Shown here: one piece after another, positions 40,121-48,267 of the stretch
How the letters are laid out: the number at the start of each line of letters is the position of its first letter
Numbering within the stretch: the stretch's first letter is position 1
NCBI GenBank assembly: GCA_964643435.1
Contig: CAZXPY010000003.1
Location: 47,543 to 111,542, forward strand
Reading direction: 5' to 3'
Source of the DNA: CAZXPY01 sp964643435
GTDB taxonomy: Bacteria; Patescibacteriota; Microgenomatia; Woykebacterales; RBG-16-39-9b
DNA length: 64,000 bases
Notes under the pieces: generated by a model
The model's input: the letters and a program-made list of their open reading frames with translations, nothing else
Told to the model about the DNA's origin: nothing
Database searches by the model: none
Translations under genes and position numbers: made by a program

Positions 40121-41790
40121 AAAAATCTAGTCGGCATTTAACTTCCGGTACTTTAAAATTCATCCCCTTAGGAGGTAATGGCCAGGTAACTAAAAATATG
40201 TTTTTGTACGAAACTAAGAAAGATATCTTAATCGTTGATTGTGGGATGGGTTTTCCGCCGGAGACGATGTTTGGTGTTGATATGGTAATCCCGGATATTG
40301 CTTATTTAAAGGACAAGAGACACAAAATTCGAGGAATTTTAATTACCCACGGCCATGAGGATCATATTGGTGCACTGCCCTTTATAATTCCCCAATTAAA
40401 TGTGCCAATTTACGCTACCAAATTAACTTGCGGCCTTATAAACGTAAGATTAAAAGAACGAAACGTAACAAAGTTTCGGTTGATAAATATTGAACCTAAA
40501 CAAAGAATCTCTCTTGGCGGTTTTGAAGCACAGCCTTTTCACGTGACCCATTCAATACCAGACTCAGTGGGGTATGTTATCCGCGCAAGTGCCGGAGCCT
40601 TTGTTCACACTGGGGATTTTAAATTTGATTGGACGCCGGTTGATGGTAAAAAACCTGATACCGATACTTTAGCTAAGGTTGGACAAGAAGGAGTACTAGC
40701 TTTAATGACCGATTCACTAAGAAGCGAAAAACCAGGATCAACTCTGTCGGAGACCGTAGTGGGTGAGAGTTTTAGAGAGGTAATGAAAAAGTCAAGTGGT
40801 AGAGTCTTAATTACCACCTTTTCTTCAAATATTTCAAGAATGAAACAGGCAATGGAAGCGTCACAAGAAACTGGTCGTAAAGTGGCTATTGTGGGAAGAT
40901 CTATGGAGAATAATTGTGCGGTTGCCCAAAAACTAGGATTTTTAATTTTTCCCCCAGGTTTAGTAATTCCCGTTGAAGAGATTAATGAGTTACCTGATAA
41001 GAACCAAACCCTAATAATCGCTGGTAGCCAGGGGCAAGCCGGTTCTGCCCTAACCCGTATCGCCGAAGGCGATCATAAATTGGTTTTTATTAAAGGTGGA
41101 GATGAGATAATTTTTAGCGCTGACCCCATACCTGGGAATCAAGATGCAGTTTATTGGTTGATCGATAAATTAACTAGTCTTGGAGCCAGAGTTCATTATT
41201 CGGATATAACCAGTGATTTTCATGTTTCTGGCCATGGGGCGGCTGATGAGTTACTTCTAATGATCTCTTTGACTAAACCAAAATATCTAGTTCCTATTTC
41301 AGGTATGTATCGCCAGATGAAACAGCTAAGCTTCTTAGCTTCTGAAAAAGGTATGGATAAATCTAATATCTTTGTTATTGAGGAGGGAACAATTTTAGAA
41401 TTTTCTAATAGTAATGCTAAGATCTCCGGTAATATTCCCACAAACAATATCTTCGTAGATGGACTAGGTGTTGGAGATGTTGGTAACGTTGTTTTACGGG
41501 ACCGTCAACTGTTAGCGGAAGAAGGAATAGTGGTTGTAATTGTTACTTGGGATAAAGGCAAAAAATTGATAATTGGCGATCCTGACATTGTTTCGCGAGG
41601 ATTTGTTTACATGAAAGAAGCAGGTGGTTTAATTTCTGAAACTAAAGATGAGGTTAGGAGAATTTTTAAGGGTTTAAAAACTCCAGAACAGCACATACTT
41701 AGAGAAAAAATTGTTGACCGTTTGGAGAAATTTCTGTACAAAAAAACGCAGAGAAGGCCAATGGTCTTACCAGTGGTTGTGGAGATTTAA
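40117..41790 (+). CDS. rnj: Ribonuclease J
   Basis: A 557-residue beta-CASP metallo-beta-lactamase RNase. Motifs seen are IVDCGMGFPPE, THGHEDHIGALPF (zinc site), HVTHSIPDSVGYVI, HTGDFKFDW, LMTDSLRSEKPGST, GRSMENN, TLIIAGSQGQAGSAL and SGHGAADELLLMI. The C-terminal domain ends in RRPMVLPVVVEI. RNase J combines endo- and 5'-3' exoribonuclease activity and is the main mRNA decay enzyme in bacteria lacking RNase E. With PNPase nearby the decay system looks complete. Confidence 0.95.
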   Translation: MKKSSRHLTSGTLKFIPLGGNGQVTKNMFLYETKKDILIVDCGMGFPPETMFGVDMVIPDIAYLKDKRHKIRGILITHGHEDHIGALPFIIPQLNVPIYATKLTCGLINVRLKERNVTKFRLINIEPKQRISLGGFEAQPFHVTHSIPDSVGYVIRASAGAFVHTGDFKFDWTPVDGKKPDTDTLAKVGQEGVLALMTDSLRSEKPGSTLSETVVGESFREVMKKSSGRVLITTFSSNISRMKQAMEASQETGRKVAIVGRSMENNCAVAQKLGFLIFPPGLVIPVEEINELPDKNQTLIIAGSQGQAGSALTRIAEGDHKLVFIKGGDEIIFSADPIPGNQDAVYWLIDKLTSLGARVHYSDITSDFHVSGHGAADELLLMISLTKPKYLVPISGMYRQMKQLSFLASEKGMDKSNIFVIEEGTILEFSNSNAKISGNIPTNNIFVDGLGVGDVGNVVLRDRQLLAEEGIVVVIVTWDKGKKLIIGDPDIVSRGFVYMKEAGGLISETKDEVRRIFKGLKTPEQHILREKIVDRLEKFLYKKTQRRPMVLPVVVEI

Positions 41791-41826
41791 TTGCGCTAGT
41801 TTAGTAGGAGTGATAGAATCTGCTTG

Positions 41827-43887
41827 ATGAGAAGGCGCTTCAGCTACAAAAAAAATCCCCTAAGATTAAGGCTAAAACAAAAAACCCTACAAGCATTAAG
41901 CGGGGTTATTTTAATTCTAATAGCCCTTTTAATTTTTTTGTCTTTTTTTGGAAATGAAGGCTTAGCAAGTATTTTAAGGAACAAAGTTGTTGATCTTTTT
42001 GGCTGGTCATCACTTTTCGTACCGTTGATTTTATTTATTTGCGGTCTTCTCTTAAGTAAAGTTAATATCCCGTTCATTCAAATTAACGCTGCTCTTGGTG
42101 CTAGCGGATTATTACTTGCTAGTGTTATTTTAACCTCAAGTTTTGCCCGAGAAAGTTCAGGAATCTTAGGTAATAATCTTTGGCTTTGGTCTTCTGGTCT
42201 TTTTTCCCCTATCGGCGCTTTTTTAATAACTTTTCTTATTTGGCTCATTTTTTTACTTATCCTTTTTAACACCTCGCTGGAAACCACGATTTCACTTTTA
42301 ACCAAGGCTTTTTCCACTCTTTTTAAGTTCTCTAAGAGCACGTTTTTACGTAGAGACAGGGTAATCAATAAAGAGTCGGTGTTTAGCGAAAGAAAAGAAA
42401 CAATCATAGAAACTAAACCAGAGTTACCTACAAACCAATTAGTTGTTAGTAATACTGCTTCTGATGAGGTTTGGGAGTATCCTCCTCTTGATATTCTAGA
42501 TGATTCAATTGGTAGTAAAGCTACAAGAGGGGACCAAAAACACAACGCCGCTCTTATCGAGAAAACACTAGAAAGTTTTGGTATTCAGGCTAAGGTGGTT
42601 GAAGTTAATAGTGGACCAGCAGTGACACAATACGCTTTAGAAATTGCCTTAGGGACAAAGTTAACAAAGATTACTGCTTTAGCTAATGATATAGCTTTAG
42701 CTTTAGCGGCGCCGACGGGTACGGTAAGAATCGAAGCCCCGATACCAGGTAAATCTTTAGTTGGAATTGAGGTTCCTAACGTAACTCCGGAAATTGTGCC
42801 TTTAAAGAAGATATTAATTTCGGAAAAAATGCAAAGATCAAAATCAAAATTGTCCTTGGCTCTAGGATTAGATGTTTCGGGAAACGCAGTTGTTGACGAC
42901 TTGGCAAGGATGCCTCATGTATTAATAGCGGGTGCGACTGGAAGTGGTAAAAGTGTGGCGATCAACTCTTTTATTGCCAACCTTCTTTTCCGAACAACCC
43001 CAAACGAAGTAAAGTTAGTTTTAATTGACCCTAAGATAGTAGAACTTTCCCAGTGGAACGGTATTACCCATTTACTAACTCCAGTTATTATTGAACCAGA
43101 AAAGGTGTTGTCCTCTCTTAAGTGGTCAATATCCGAAATGGAAAGGCGGTATAAGCTTTTTGCGCAAGTTAGCGCAAAAAATATTGATCAATATAATGAA
43201 GCCTCTGGTTTTCAAGCTCTTCCCTACGTTGTAATTATTATTGATGAGCTTGCTGATCTGATGATGTTTGCGCCAGTAGAAATTGAAGATTCAGTCTGCC
43301 GATTAGCGCAAATGTCCAGGGCAGTTGGAATCCATTTAATCTTGGCGACGCAGAGACCTTCGGTTGATGTTTTAACCGGCCTTATTAAAGCTAATATTCC
43401 TTGTAGAATTTCTTTTAACGTTACTTCTCAAGTTGATTCTAGAGTTATTATTGACCAGGTAGGAGCAGAGAAACTCTTAGGAAGAGGAGATATGCTCTAC
43501 GTTCCTCCAGATGCTTCAAAGCCTCAAAGAATTCAAGGAGTCTATGTTTCTGAACCGGAAATTTCAAAATTAATTGAATTCTTGAAGAAATCAGGGGTTG
43601 CTCCGCAATATACTGAAGAAATTACCTCGATGCCGATTAGCAAAATTAGCGGCAAAAGTAGTGGCGACGAACTTTTTGAGGAAGCGGTTAGAGTGGTTTG
43701 CCAATACGATAGAGCTAGCGCTTCTTTACTACAAAGACGGTTAAGAGTTGGTTATGCCCGCGCGGCTAGGCTTCTTGATGAGTTAGAAGCATCTGGTATA
43801 GTTGGTGTTGCTGATGGGGCTAAACCACGAGACGTTTTAGTCAGGGATCCTGAAAAAGTCTTAAGCCAGATATCAAGCCGGGAATAA
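41827..43887 (+). CDS. ftsK: FtsK/SpoIIIE DNA translocase
   Basis: A 686-residue septal DNA pump. The N-terminus has four or so membrane helices (about 25-160). The motor domain has HVLIAGATGSGKSVAINSF (Walker A), VVIIIDELADLMM (Walker B), LAQMSRAVGIHLILATQRPSVDVLTGLIKANIPCRISF and VDSRVIIDQVGAEKLLGRGDMLY. The C-terminal gamma winged helix (DELFEEAVRVVCQYDRASASLLQRRLRVGYARAARLLDELEASGIVG) is present, so it can read KOPS-like sites. The long low-complexity linker of E. coli is missing. An in-frame TTG precedes the ATG at 41827. Confidence 0.95.
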   Translation: MRRRFSYKKNPLRLRLKQKTLQALSGVILILIALLIFLSFFGNEGLASILRNKVVDLFGWSSLFVPLILFICGLLLSKVNIPFIQINAALGASGLLLASVILTSSFARESSGILGNNLWLWSSGLFSPIGAFLITFLIWLIFLLILFNTSLETTISLLTKAFSTLFKFSKSTFLRRDRVINKESVFSERKETIIETKPELPTNQLVVSNTASDEVWEYPPLDILDDSIGSKATRGDQKHNAALIEKTLESFGIQAKVVEVNSGPAVTQYALEIALGTKLTKITALANDIALALAAPTGTVRIEAPIPGKSLVGIEVPNVTPEIVPLKKILISEKMQRSKSKLSLALGLDVSGNAVVDDLARMPHVLIAGATGSGKSVAINSFIANLLFRTTPNEVKLVLIDPKIVELSQWNGITHLLTPVIIEPEKVLSSLKWSISEMERRYKLFAQVSAKNIDQYNEASGFQALPYVVIIIDELADLMMFAPVEIEDSVCRLAQMSRAVGIHLILATQRPSVDVLTGLIKANIPCRISFNVTSQVDSRVIIDQVGAEKLLGRGDMLYVPPDASKPQRIQGVYVSEPEISKLIEFLKKSGVAPQYTEEITSMPISKISGKSSGDELFEEAVRVVCQYDRASASLLQRRLRVGYARAARLLDELEASGIVGVADGAKPRDVLVRDPEKVLSQISSRE

Positions 43888-43890
43888 ATA

Positions 43891-44796
43891 ATGAAAACAG
43901 TCGGTTCAATATTTTCTGAAGAAAGGAAAAAAAAGGGGTTAAGTCTAGAAACAGTCGCGTCTTCAACAAAGATTCGTAAAGAAATACTAACTGCTTTAGA
44001 AGCTGGAAATTGGGAAAAACTTCCTCACCCTACATTTATAAAAGGCTTTATTAGAAATTATGGTCAGTTTTTAGGTTTGGATACTACCGAGCTTTTGGCT
44101 TTTTTCCGACGGGAGTATGATGAGAAGGGGGCATTAAGAGAAACAAAAATGTTTCTTAAAATGTCGCGATCGTTAATCACCCCAACCTCCGTTACCGTCA
44201 CCATCTCAACCCTAGTTTTGCTACTTATTTCTGGTTACCTCTATTTTCAATATAAATCCTTTACAGGATCGCCTTTCCTTGAAGTTATTGAACCAAGAGA
44301 TAATAGTAAGATAACCACTAATGAGGTAAGTGTAGTCGGGAGGACTGATTCAGAAGCTATTTTAAAAATAAATGGTCAAGAAATCCAAATTTTACCTGGA
44401 GGTGCATTTAATATTTCCGTAAGCTTAGCGACCGGTTTTAATTCTCTGGTTGTTACCGCTAGTAATCGCTTTGGAAAAATTTCTACTGTAAAAAGAGTAG
44501 TGGTGGTAGAACAACCAATTGCAGTTGTCCCAGAGGCGAGTCCTTCTGCGCAGATAAAAGAATTGAATCTTACCGTAGAGGTAAATCCAAACTCAGCTTG
44601 GTTAAGCGTTGAAATTGATTCTAAAAAAGTATTTGAGGGCATTCTTTTAAGTGGGGTAAGTAAGAATTTTAAAGCAAAAGAGAAAATAAAATTAAAGACT
44701 GGAAATGCTGGTTCCACAAAAGTTATTTTAAACGGTGATGATCAAGGAAGTTTGGGTAAAGAAGGAGAGGCAAAAGAAAAAGAATTCCATATCTAA
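43891..44796 (+). CDS. rodZ: RodZ-like cell-shape protein (HTH and membrane anchor)
   Basis: A 301-residue protein: an N-terminal helix-turn-helix of the HTH_25 type (IFSEERKKKGLSLETVASSTKIRKEILTALEAGNWEKLPHPTFIKGFIRNYGQFLGLD), one membrane helix (about 104-124) and an extracytoplasmic region with a beta-sandwich-like segment (FLEVIEPRDNSKITTNEVSVVGRTDSEAILKINGQEI, then SLATGFNSLVVTASNRFGK) and a DUF4115-like C-terminus. RodZ links MreB to the membrane in rod-shaped cells; no MreB is seen here, but the actin-like protein at 47.3 kb may be relevant. It starts 3 bp after ftsK. Confidence 0.8.
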   Translation: MKTVGSIFSEERKKKGLSLETVASSTKIRKEILTALEAGNWEKLPHPTFIKGFIRNYGQFLGLDTTELLAFFRREYDEKGALRETKMFLKMSRSLITPTSVTVTISTLVLLLISGYLYFQYKSFTGSPFLEVIEPRDNSKITTNEVSVVGRTDSEAILKINGQEIQILPGGAFNISVSLATGFNSLVVTASNRFGKISTVKRVVVVEQPIAVVPEASPSAQIKELNLTVEVNPNSAWLSVEIDSKKVFEGILLSGVSKNFKAKEKIKLKTGNAGSTKVILNGDDQGSLGKEGEAKEKEFHI

Positions 44797-44851
44797 AAAT
44801 CATCTCTTGACTAGTAATTACAAAGGGGTTTATCCTTAAACAGGAGTAAAA

Positions 44852-45124
44852 GTGGATACTGCCTTTTTTCTAACATTAATCATCATTTTAGTTTCTCTAG
44901 TTATCCTCTCTGTTGGAGTATACCTAATTTTAGTTCTAAGAGACGTACGGGGAAGTCTCCAAAAGCTTAATCATATTTTAGATCACACTGAATCCCTGGT
45001 TGATACCCTCGATTCAAAAATTGCCAAACCAGCTTCTAGCATTGTTGGAATTTTGGCAGCAGTTAAAGAAGGGTTGACACTATTTTCGAGTTTAAGAGAT
45101 AAAAAAAGAGAGGATCATGAGTAA
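44852..45124 (+). CDS. Small membrane protein with coiled-coil tail (DUF948-like)
   Basis: A 90-residue protein with an N-terminal membrane helix (about 4-28) and a helical tail (DVRGSLQKLNHILDHTESLVDTLDSKIAKPASSIVGILAAVKEG), similar to DUF948-type proteins. It starts at GTG 44852 with AGGAG (44842-44846) upstream. It overlaps the next, YtxH-like gene by 8 bp; DUF948 and YtxH proteins are often paired and linked to envelope stress, so a joint role is plausible. Function is otherwise unknown. Confidence 0.65.
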   Translation: MDTAFFLTLIIILVSLVILSVGVYLILVLRDVRGSLQKLNHILDHTESLVDTLDSKIAKPASSIVGILAAVKEGLTLFSSLRDKKREDHE

Positions 45125-45392
45125 CCACCCCGAGCCAAAAAACCACGAAAGCGATAATTTTTATAAAGGGGTTGTCTTTGGGTTTTTAGTAGGAAGTGCC
45201 TTTATTTGGTTGTTCGGAACCGAATCTGGGAAAAGGGTCAGAGCCGAAATTGAAGGAGAGGATTGGCTTAAAAAAGCAAAAAATTTAGTCGATGAGTTCG
45301 AAGGAAAGGAACCTTCCCCACAAAAAGAAAAAGCAGTAGCCTCTAGCGTGCCAAAAATAACAAAACGCTTCTTCCAAAAAAAGAAGCCCTAA
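45117..45392 (+). CDS. YtxH-like small membrane protein
   Basis: A 91-residue protein with one membrane-associated segment rich in Gly and Phe (KGVVFGFLVGSAFIWLFGTESGKRVRAEI), the feature of YtxH/gas-vesicle-associated small proteins, and a charged, Lys/Pro-rich C-terminus (PKITKRFFQKKKP). It overlaps the upstream DUF948-like gene. YtxH proteins are induced by general stress in Firmicutes; here only the family resemblance can be stated. Confidence 0.65.
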   Translation: MSNHPEPKNHESDNFYKGVVFGFLVGSAFIWLFGTESGKRVRAEIEGEDWLKKAKNLVDEFEGKEPSPQKEKAVASSVPKITKRFFQKKKP

Positions 45393-45461
45393 ATATTCTA
45401 ACGAATTTAAAATAACCACCCATATTTTAAAAAGAATTTTGCAAATAGGTTGGGACTTAAA

Positions 45462-45475
45462 TATAATTTAGGCCA
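45462..45475 (+). promoter_or_regulatory. alaS -10 box placed for a leaderless transcript
   Basis: TATAAT at 45462-45467 with TTGGGA (45440-45445) at 16-bp spacing ends 7 nt before the alaS ATG. There is no Shine-Dalgarno. Confidence 0.7.
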
Positions 45476-47289
45476 TGAGTGCGCAAGAACTAAGAACTAA
45501 ATTCTTAGAATTTTTTAAAAACCGAGGCCATAAAGTAATTCCTTCCGCTTCCCTTGTTCCCAGCGAAGAAGTTGAACTTGCCGGCACAAAAAGAGTTTTA
45601 TTTACCACTGCTGGCATGCACCCTCTCGTCCCCTTTCTTTTAGGACAAAAACATCCGGTCGGTAAAAGGCTCGTAAATGTTCAAAAATCACTTCGTACCG
45701 ATGACATCGATCAGGTCGGAGACGCTTGGCACAACACTTTTTTCGAAATGCTGGGCAACTGGTCCCTAGGAGACTATTGGAAAAAAGAAGCAATTAGTTG
45801 GTCTTATGAATTTCTAACAAAAGAACTTGGACTTGACCCAAAAAAAATCTACGTAACTATCTTTGCTGGTGATTCAGAAATTTCTGGAATTGGGGCTGAT
45901 ACTGAAAGCAGGGAAATCTGGAAATCCCTAGGTATCTCTGAAAACAGAATTCACAAACTTGGTAAAAAGGACAACTGGTGGGGACCGGTAGGTGAAACTG
46001 GACCATGTGGTCCAGACACGGAGATGTTTTATGACACTGGATTACCAAAACACGGAAGGGGATGTAGACCGGGAGAAACCCACCTTCGTCAAGGCTTCGG
46101 TGGGCAGGCTTGCGGTAAGTATGCGGAAATTTGGAACAATGTTTTTATGGGATACAACAAAACAACCGCTGGTAAGTATGATCCTTTAAAACAAAAAAAC
46201 GTTGATACTGGTATGGGTATTGAAAGAACACTGGCCGTTTTACAAGGGAAAAGTAGTGTTTACGAAACTGATGTATTTAAGCCGCTAATGGAAATTGTTG
46301 GCGGAGATAAAGGAAAAGAAAAGCGGATTTTTGTCGATCATTTGCGAGCAGCAGTTATGTTAATTAGTGATGGTGTAGAACCATCTAATAAAGATCGGGG
46401 TTATGTATTGCGGAGATTGATTCGTAGAGCAATAGCCAAGAAAGGACTAGAAGAGCCTATTACTGCACAAGTGAGTCAAAGTTTTGTGGAGACACTTGCT
46501 TTGATTTATAAAGAGGTCTATCCTGAAATCGGCAAAAAGAAAAAGGAAATCACCCAAATTTTGAATAAAGAAATATTTGGGTTTAAGGAGACACTTAAAG
46601 TTGGTTTGAAAGAATTTGATAAAGCCGGACCCGCCCTTTCAGGTAAGACGGCATTTGATCTTTACCAAAGTTACGGCTTCCCTATTGAGTTGACATTAGA
46701 ATTAGCTACTGAAAAAGGCTGGTCTGTAGATAGGGATGGTTTTGGTAAGGAATTTAAGAGACATCAGGAAATTTCCAAAGCTAGTACTGAGAAAAAATTT
46801 GCTGGTGGTTTAGTTGATACTTCAGAAATTACCATTCGGGGGCACACTGCTACCCACCTTTTACACCAAGCCCTTCGGGATGTTTTAGGAAATAGTGTTT
46901 ATCAAACAGGTAGTAATATTACCCCAGAACGAATTCGGTTTGATTTTTCACACCCGGAGAAGTTAACCCCCGGACAAATTAAAAAGGTCGAAGAAATAGT
47001 CAATAAAAAAATTAAAGAAAATCTGCCGGTGCGTAGAGAAATAATGGACATTGACGCGGCAAAGAAAATTGGCGCGATTGGTCTTTTCAACGAAAAATAC
47101 GGCGAGAAAGTATCGGTTTATACGGTTGGCCCTTCGACAGGCTCAGGGCAAGGTGCTTATTCAAAAGAATTTTGTGGAGGTCCCCACGTTCAACATACAG
47201 GCGAGGTTGGCAAATTTAAAATAGTAAAAGAAGAAGCCCTAGGTTCTGGTCAGCGCCGCATCCGCGCTGTTTTGGAAACTGTGTTATAA
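45475..47289 (+). CDS. alaS: Alanyl-tRNA synthetase (short form, with two in-frame palindromic inserts)
   Basis: A 604-residue class II synthetase. The catalytic domain has FFKNRGHKVIPSASLVP and GDAWHNTFFEMLGNWSLGDYWKKEAI; the tRNA-recognition and editing domains have HTATHLLHQALRDVLG (HxxxH zinc site) and CGGPHVQHTGEVGKFKI. The C-Ala domain is absent, so it is shorter than E. coli AlaS (876). Between CRPG and CGKYAEIWN, residues about 200-211 (ETHLRQGFGGQA) are an insertion encoded by a palindrome. Near residue 552, GPSTGSGQG is a second one. Both keep the frame and avoid catalytic motifs, so the enzyme is probably active. It charges tRNA-Ala and hydrolyses mischarged Ser/Gly. Confidence 0.94.
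   Translation: MSAQELRTKFLEFFKNRGHKVIPSASLVPSEEVELAGTKRVLFTTAGMHPLVPFLLGQKHPVGKRLVNVQKSLRTDDIDQVGDAWHNTFFEMLGNWSLGDYWKKEAISWSYEFLTKELGLDPKKIYVTIFAGDSEISGIGADTESREIWKSLGISENRIHKLGKKDNWWGPVGETGPCGPDTEMFYDTGLPKHGRGCRPGETHLRQGFGGQACGKYAEIWNNVFMGYNKTTAGKYDPLKQKNVDTGMGIERTLAVLQGKSSVYETDVFKPLMEIVGGDKGKEKRIFVDHLRAAVMLISDGVEPSNKDRGYVLRRLIRRAIAKKGLEEPITAQVSQSFVETLALIYKEVYPEIGKKKKEITQILNKEIFGFKETLKVGLKEFDKAGPALSGKTAFDLYQSYGFPIELTLELATEKGWSVDRDGFGKEFKRHQEISKASTEKKFAGGLVDTSEITIRGHTATHLLHQALRDVLGNSVYQTGSNITPERIRFDFSHPEKLTPGQIKKVEEIVNKKIKENLPVRREIMDIDAAKKIGAIGLFNEKYGEKVSVYTVGPSTGSGQGAYSKEFCGGPHVQHTGEVGKFKIVKEEALGSGQRRIRAVLETVL
46079..46104. repeat. In-frame palindromic element in alaS (encodes HLRQGFGG)
   Basis: CCCACC (46079-46084) and GGTGGG (46099-46104) bracket the insert, with inner CCTT/AAGG pairing. 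From general knowledge, the peptide LRQGFGGQA recurs in unrelated proteins predicted from Patescibacteria genomes, which marks this as a dispersed palindromic repeat inserted into the reading frame. Confidence 0.7.
47129..47149. repeat. In-frame palindromic element in alaS (encodes PSTGSGQ)
   Basis: GCCCT (47129-47133) and AGGGC (47145-47149) flank TTCGACAGGCTC. The same core (CTGAGC...GTCGAA in reverse) appears in related form at 60115-60130 between genes. The peptide PSTGSGQ is a familiar product of this dispersed repeat. Confidence 0.7.
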
Positions 47290-47310
47290 TTTGGTTAAAG
47301 GATCTGCCTA

Positions 47311-48267
47311 ATGTTTTTCCCTTTTAAATCAATTTTTCCAAGTACGGAAACACCAAAAAATTTTTTAGTTATTGATCTTGGATTAGAGAAAGTAACTGCC
47401 TCTATTTTTGAACTTGTCGATGGGGCCCCTCCAAAAATGTTGGGGGTAGGACGAAAAGAAAGAAGTAAAAATCTGCAAGAGTCTCTTGAGGGGGTCTTGG
47501 ACGCGGTGAGTGCAACTTCTGATAGCCTACCAAAAAAAGTTATTTTAGGATTAAGTGGTGGTATGATGAAAATTGTGACTACGATAGTACGGTATAAAAG
47601 AGAGGAGACGGGCGAAGAAATTACTGATAAGGAAATTAGTGAAGTTCTTGAAAAAATAGATCAAGAAAACCACCCACTAAAACTTTTCTTTGCTTCAATA
47701 ATTTCTGCAAACGTGGATGGCCATAAAGTTTTAAACCCAATCGGTCTTAAAGGAGCGTTTGTTGAGCTGAATTTTTTTAGTTCCTTTAGGAACCAAGAAG
47801 AAATTGAGTTCTTAGATAACGTCTTAGCTAACTTAAACTTTGAAATTTTTAAAGTTCTACCGTCCGCTTTTGCAACAACAAAAATACTTTTGACTAAAGG
47901 TATAAGAGATTTTTTAATACTAAGATTGGCAGCGGCAACTACCGAGGTTACTTGGGTTAAAAATGGCGGTATTTTGGACATAATAAATTTTTCTTTGGGG
48001 GAAGAGAACCAAGATTGGCGAATCGGTTTAGAAGTGGTGATAGCAAAGTATTATAAAGAACACGCTCTTCCCGATTTTTTTTGGATTTTTGGAGAGGACG
48101 GCGATTTAGAAAAAATAAAGGAATCGATAACTAATTTTCCTTGGTCCAAATTTAACTTAGATAAAAATCCTAAAATAGAGGTTCCAAATTTCAGCGGCGA
48201 TTTTTCTGCTAAAGACCTTGTATTATTAGCCCTTTCTTATGAGGGAGGTTATGATGCGAACAATTGA
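47311..48267 (+). CDS. Actin-fold PilM/FtsA-like protein
   Basis: A 318-residue protein with an actin-like layout: FLVIDLGLEKVTASIFEL (phosphate-1-like) near residue 18, KKVILGLSGGMMKIVTTIVRYKREETGEEITDKEISEVLEKIDQ (SHS2/1C-like domain, as in FtsA and PilM) and FLILRLAAATTEVTWVKNG (phosphate-2-like). Phosphate-binding residues look weakened, so nucleotide use is uncertain. PilM recruits PilN through its INLLP peptide, which the PilN here has. The next gene encodes a membrane-anchored partner, so this could serve in pilus assembly or division. A TATAAT and AAAGGA lie upstream of the ATG. Confidence 0.7.
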   Translation: MFFPFKSIFPSTETPKNFLVIDLGLEKVTASIFELVDGAPPKMLGVGRKERSKNLQESLEGVLDAVSATSDSLPKKVILGLSGGMMKIVTTIVRYKREETGEEITDKEISEVLEKIDQENHPLKLFFASIISANVDGHKVLNPIGLKGAFVELNFFSSFRNQEEIEFLDNVLANLNFEIFKVLPSAFATTKILLTKGIRDFLILRLAAATTEVTWVKNGGILDIINFSLGEENQDWRIGLEVVIAKYYKEHALPDFFWIFGEDGDLEKIKESITNFPWSKFNLDKNPKIEVPNFSGDFSAKDLVLLALSYEGGYDANN

